A stretch of 6,987 nt of DNA from Actinomycetota bacterium (GTDB lineage: Bacteria > Actinomycetota > UBA4738): contig VAYC01000028.1 in NCBI GenBank assembly GCA_005885025.1, positions 1 to 6,987 of the forward strand. The letters are read 5' to 3'. Below are positions 5,407-6,987 of this stretch, in pieces (within the stretch, counting starts at the first letter, position 1; each line of letters opens with the position of its first letter). Both the position numbers and the translations under genes were made by a program. The notes under the pieces are model-generated. The model was given only the letters and a program-made list of their open reading frames with translations, made no database searches and was not told the DNA's origin.

Positions 5407-6987
5407 TCAGCTGGAAACGGTCAGGGAGCCGACGTGCGCCAGCGGGAGGCTGAAGGAGAAGGTCGATCCGTGCCCTGGTCTGGAATCCACCCACAGTCGG
5501 CCGTGCATGCCCTCGACGAAGCGACGGCAAATGTACAGGCCCAGTCCCACGCCGCCGCTTGGCCGGGTCAGGTGGTCCTCGATCTGGTAGAAGCGGTCGA
5601 AGATCCGCTGCTGCTCGGACAGCGGGATACCGGGGCCCTCGTCTCTCACCGATACCGTTGCCCGGTCCTCTTCGAGGGCGATCGTGACCTGGACCCCCTT
5701 GTCCGGCGGCGAGTACTTCAGCGCGTTGGCGAGGAGGTTGCTCATGACCAGGCCCACGCGCGACCGGTCGGCCTCGACGAAGACCTGGGAGTCGGGCGCC
5801 CTGAGCGAGATGCTCCGAGTCGGGTGCTCCTCGCTGAACGTACGAATCTGCTCGACCACGGGGGCGCACAGGTCGGTGGGCGCCGTAACCAGCGCCGAGC
5901 TCGACTCGATCTTGGAGACCTCGAGGAGGTCGGTCACCAGCCGCTCCAGGCGGTTCGCCTGCCGCAGCATGATCCGGTAGTACTCGTGCCGCGCGTCGCT
6001 CTCGTCGTCGATGGTCCCGTGGATCAACGAGCTGAGGAAGCCCTTGAGCGGCGTGAGAGGGGTCCGCAGCTCGTGAGAGATGGTGGCGACGAAGTCCGCC
6101 TTGAGCTGCTCGGCCTCGCGCTCAGCGCTGATGTCGTGGACCACGATCACGGTGGCCTTGACCTTGCCGTCGCGTCCGTTGATGGTGCTCGAGGAGCACA
6201 GGATCCATCCATCGGTCCCGTCCTTGCGGACGATGGGTGCGAACCATGCGTCTCCGGGCGCCTGGCAGGGCGCCGCGCCAAGCGGTGGCTCGGCGCTTCC
6301 CGAGCTCCTCAGGATGCTTCTCCAGTTCTTCCCGATGACCTCGTCCGCGCCCTGTCCGGTGATCCGTTCCATGGCCGGGTTCCACGAGACGATGCTGCAG
6401 TCCGGCGCGGCTACGAAGATCCCGTCCGAGGCATTCTCGACGATCAGCTCGCGCAGGCGGTCTCCTTCCCGCAGGTTCCGGACCATGATCCGGTAGGCGG
6501 CGTAGAAGAGTGCCAGGGGGAAGCCCACGAGCAGGACGCCCGGAGGGCTGATCTGCCATGCCATCGCACCCAGGATCCCGAGCGCGATGTTCCCCGCGTA
6601 GTGCAGGGCGTTCACCGCGAGCGGGGGCAGCAGGACGTCGCGCAGCGACTTGTGTTCGGCGAGGGAGATGACCAGACCCACCAGGAGAGCGCTCACGACC
6701 GCGTAGGCAGCCATGGCGACCGGCACGGCGACCAGAAGCCTGAAGGCCATGCTGGCCGACCCGGCGAGCGACGAGAACACGACCTCGGCCACGGTGATGG
6801 AGAGGACGTACTGGCCGAGGTTGAAGGCGATCTTGTGCGTGGGAACTTTGCGAAACATGAGACCGACGTACACACCGATCACCACGGCCATGGTGAGGAC
6901 CCCCGGCCGGGCCAGGACGAGGCCGGCCGCCCACATCGAGTCCGTGAGCGCCAGGTAGAGGGTCTCGGTGCGGTGCCGCATCTCCAG
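5407..6987 (-). CDS. Membrane-bound PAS sensor histidine kinase, 5' end open at window edge
   Basis: Two-component sensor kinase that autophosphorylates on histidine and passes the phosphate to a response regulator. The first visible ATG is at 6981 (524 residues from there), but the frame is open to the window edge, so the true start may lie outside. Numbering from that ATG: hydrophobic segments near 28-43, 55-75, 80-106, 118-140 and 148-165 form an N-terminal multi-span sensor region; a PAS domain covers about 172-285 (VENASDGIFVAAPDCSIVSWN, split as ENASDGIF and IVSWNPAMERITG); HisKA about 291-358 with the H-box ATISHELRTPLTPLKG and phospho-acceptor His303; HATPase_c about 400-515 with N-box SNLLANALKYSP, G1 DEGPGIP, F-box FDRFYQ and G2 GGVGLGLYI. 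All catalytic motifs are intact, so it should be active. The PAS may bind a ligand or simply relay signal. No response regulator is adjacent in the window; the partner may lie to the right or elsewhere. The stimulus is unknown. Confidence 0.93.
   Translation of the reverse strand: MEMRHRTETLYLALTDSMWAAGLVLARPGVLTMAVVIGVYVGLMFRKVPTHKIAFNLGQYVLSITVAEVVFSSLAGSASMAFRLLVAVPVAMAAYAVVSALLVGLVISLAEHKSLRDVLLPPLAVNALHYAGNIALGILGAMAWQISPPGVLLVGFPLALFYAAYRIMVRNLREGDRLRELIVENASDGIFVAAPDCSIVSWNPAMERITGQGADEVIGKNWRSILRSSGSAEPPLGAAPCQAPGDAWFAPIVRKDGTDGWILCSSSTINGRDGKVKATVIVVHDISAEREAEQLKADFVATISHELRTPLTPLKGFLSSLIHGTIDDESDARHEYYRIMLRQANRLERLVTDLLEVSKIESSSALVTAPTDLCAPVVEQIRTFSEEHPTRSISLRAPDSQVFVEADRSRVGLVMSNLLANALKYSPPDKGVQVTIALEEDRATVSVRDEGPGIPLSEQQRIFDRFYQIEDHLTRPSGGVGLGLYICRRFVEGMHGRLWVDSRPGHGSTFSFSLPLAHVGSLTVSS

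Noticed and set aside
4530..5453. Plus-strand open frame of 307 codons opposite the DUF2520 gene
   Set aside because: Antisense shadow of a conserved gene, with Gly/Gln/Arg-rich composition and no motifs; it also crosses the intergenic gap where the operon promoter is expected.
6122..6934. Second minus-strand frame (270 codons) over the histidine kinase N-terminus
   Set aside because: Arg/Gly/His-rich out-of-frame translation; the kinase frame has membrane segments, PAS and catalytic boxes.
1..6987. Mobile element, CRISPR array, tRNA or rRNA gene
   Set aside because: No transposase or integrase, no regularly spaced repeats, no tRNA-like cloverleaf or rRNA-like stretch was seen; nearly all bases are in conserved genes.

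Overview
The window is high-GC DNA (by eye about two-thirds G+C) with six protein-coding genes, all read from the minus strand. GTG starts are frequent and the genes are tightly packed or overlapping. In transcription order (high to low coordinate) they are: a membrane-anchored PAS histidine kinase (5' end open at the right edge), a Rossmann/DUF2520 putative oxidoreductase, panC, coaX, lysS, and a lipoprotein substrate-binding protein of the branched-chain amino acid ABC family (3' end cut by the left edge). The order DUF2520-panC-coaX-lysS is the one known from Actinomycetota (Mycobacterium tuberculosis: Rv3603c-panC-panD-coaX-Rv3599c-lysS). The best guess is therefore an actinobacterial lineage, probably not a mycobacterium, because panD and the small Rv3599c-like gene are absent. 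No finer taxonomy is supported.

Right part (5407-6987): a sensor kinase with an N-terminal multi-span membrane region, one PAS domain, and intact HisKA and HATPase_c domains. No response regulator is visible next to it. After its stop lies a 136-base gap holding a TATACT -10-like hexamer, the most plausible promoter for the next operon.

Middle (1240-5270): four genes that read as one transcription unit. The DUF2520 gene overlaps panC by 4 to 10 bases, panC and coaX are 2 bases apart with the coaX ribosome binding site lying across the panC stop, and coaX overlaps lysS by 8 bases. PanC condenses pantoate with beta-alanine to pantothenate, CoaX phosphorylates pantothenate as the first step towards coenzyme A, and LysS charges tRNA-Lys. 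The DUF2520 protein sits where a pantoate-forming reductase would fit, but its function cannot be read from sequence alone.

Left part (1-1239): 56 bases after lysS comes a lipoprotein solute-binding protein, either read through from lysS or with its own signals. Its true frame runs off the left edge and is partly masked by long open shadow frames.

No tRNA, rRNA, CRISPR array, insertion sequence, phage gene or pseudogene was seen. This is mostly a conserved core-metabolism locus. The points worth a second look are the DUF2520 gene fixed to panC, the missing panD, and the transporter component and sensor kinase flanking the operon. I did not find evidence for a wholly new system.
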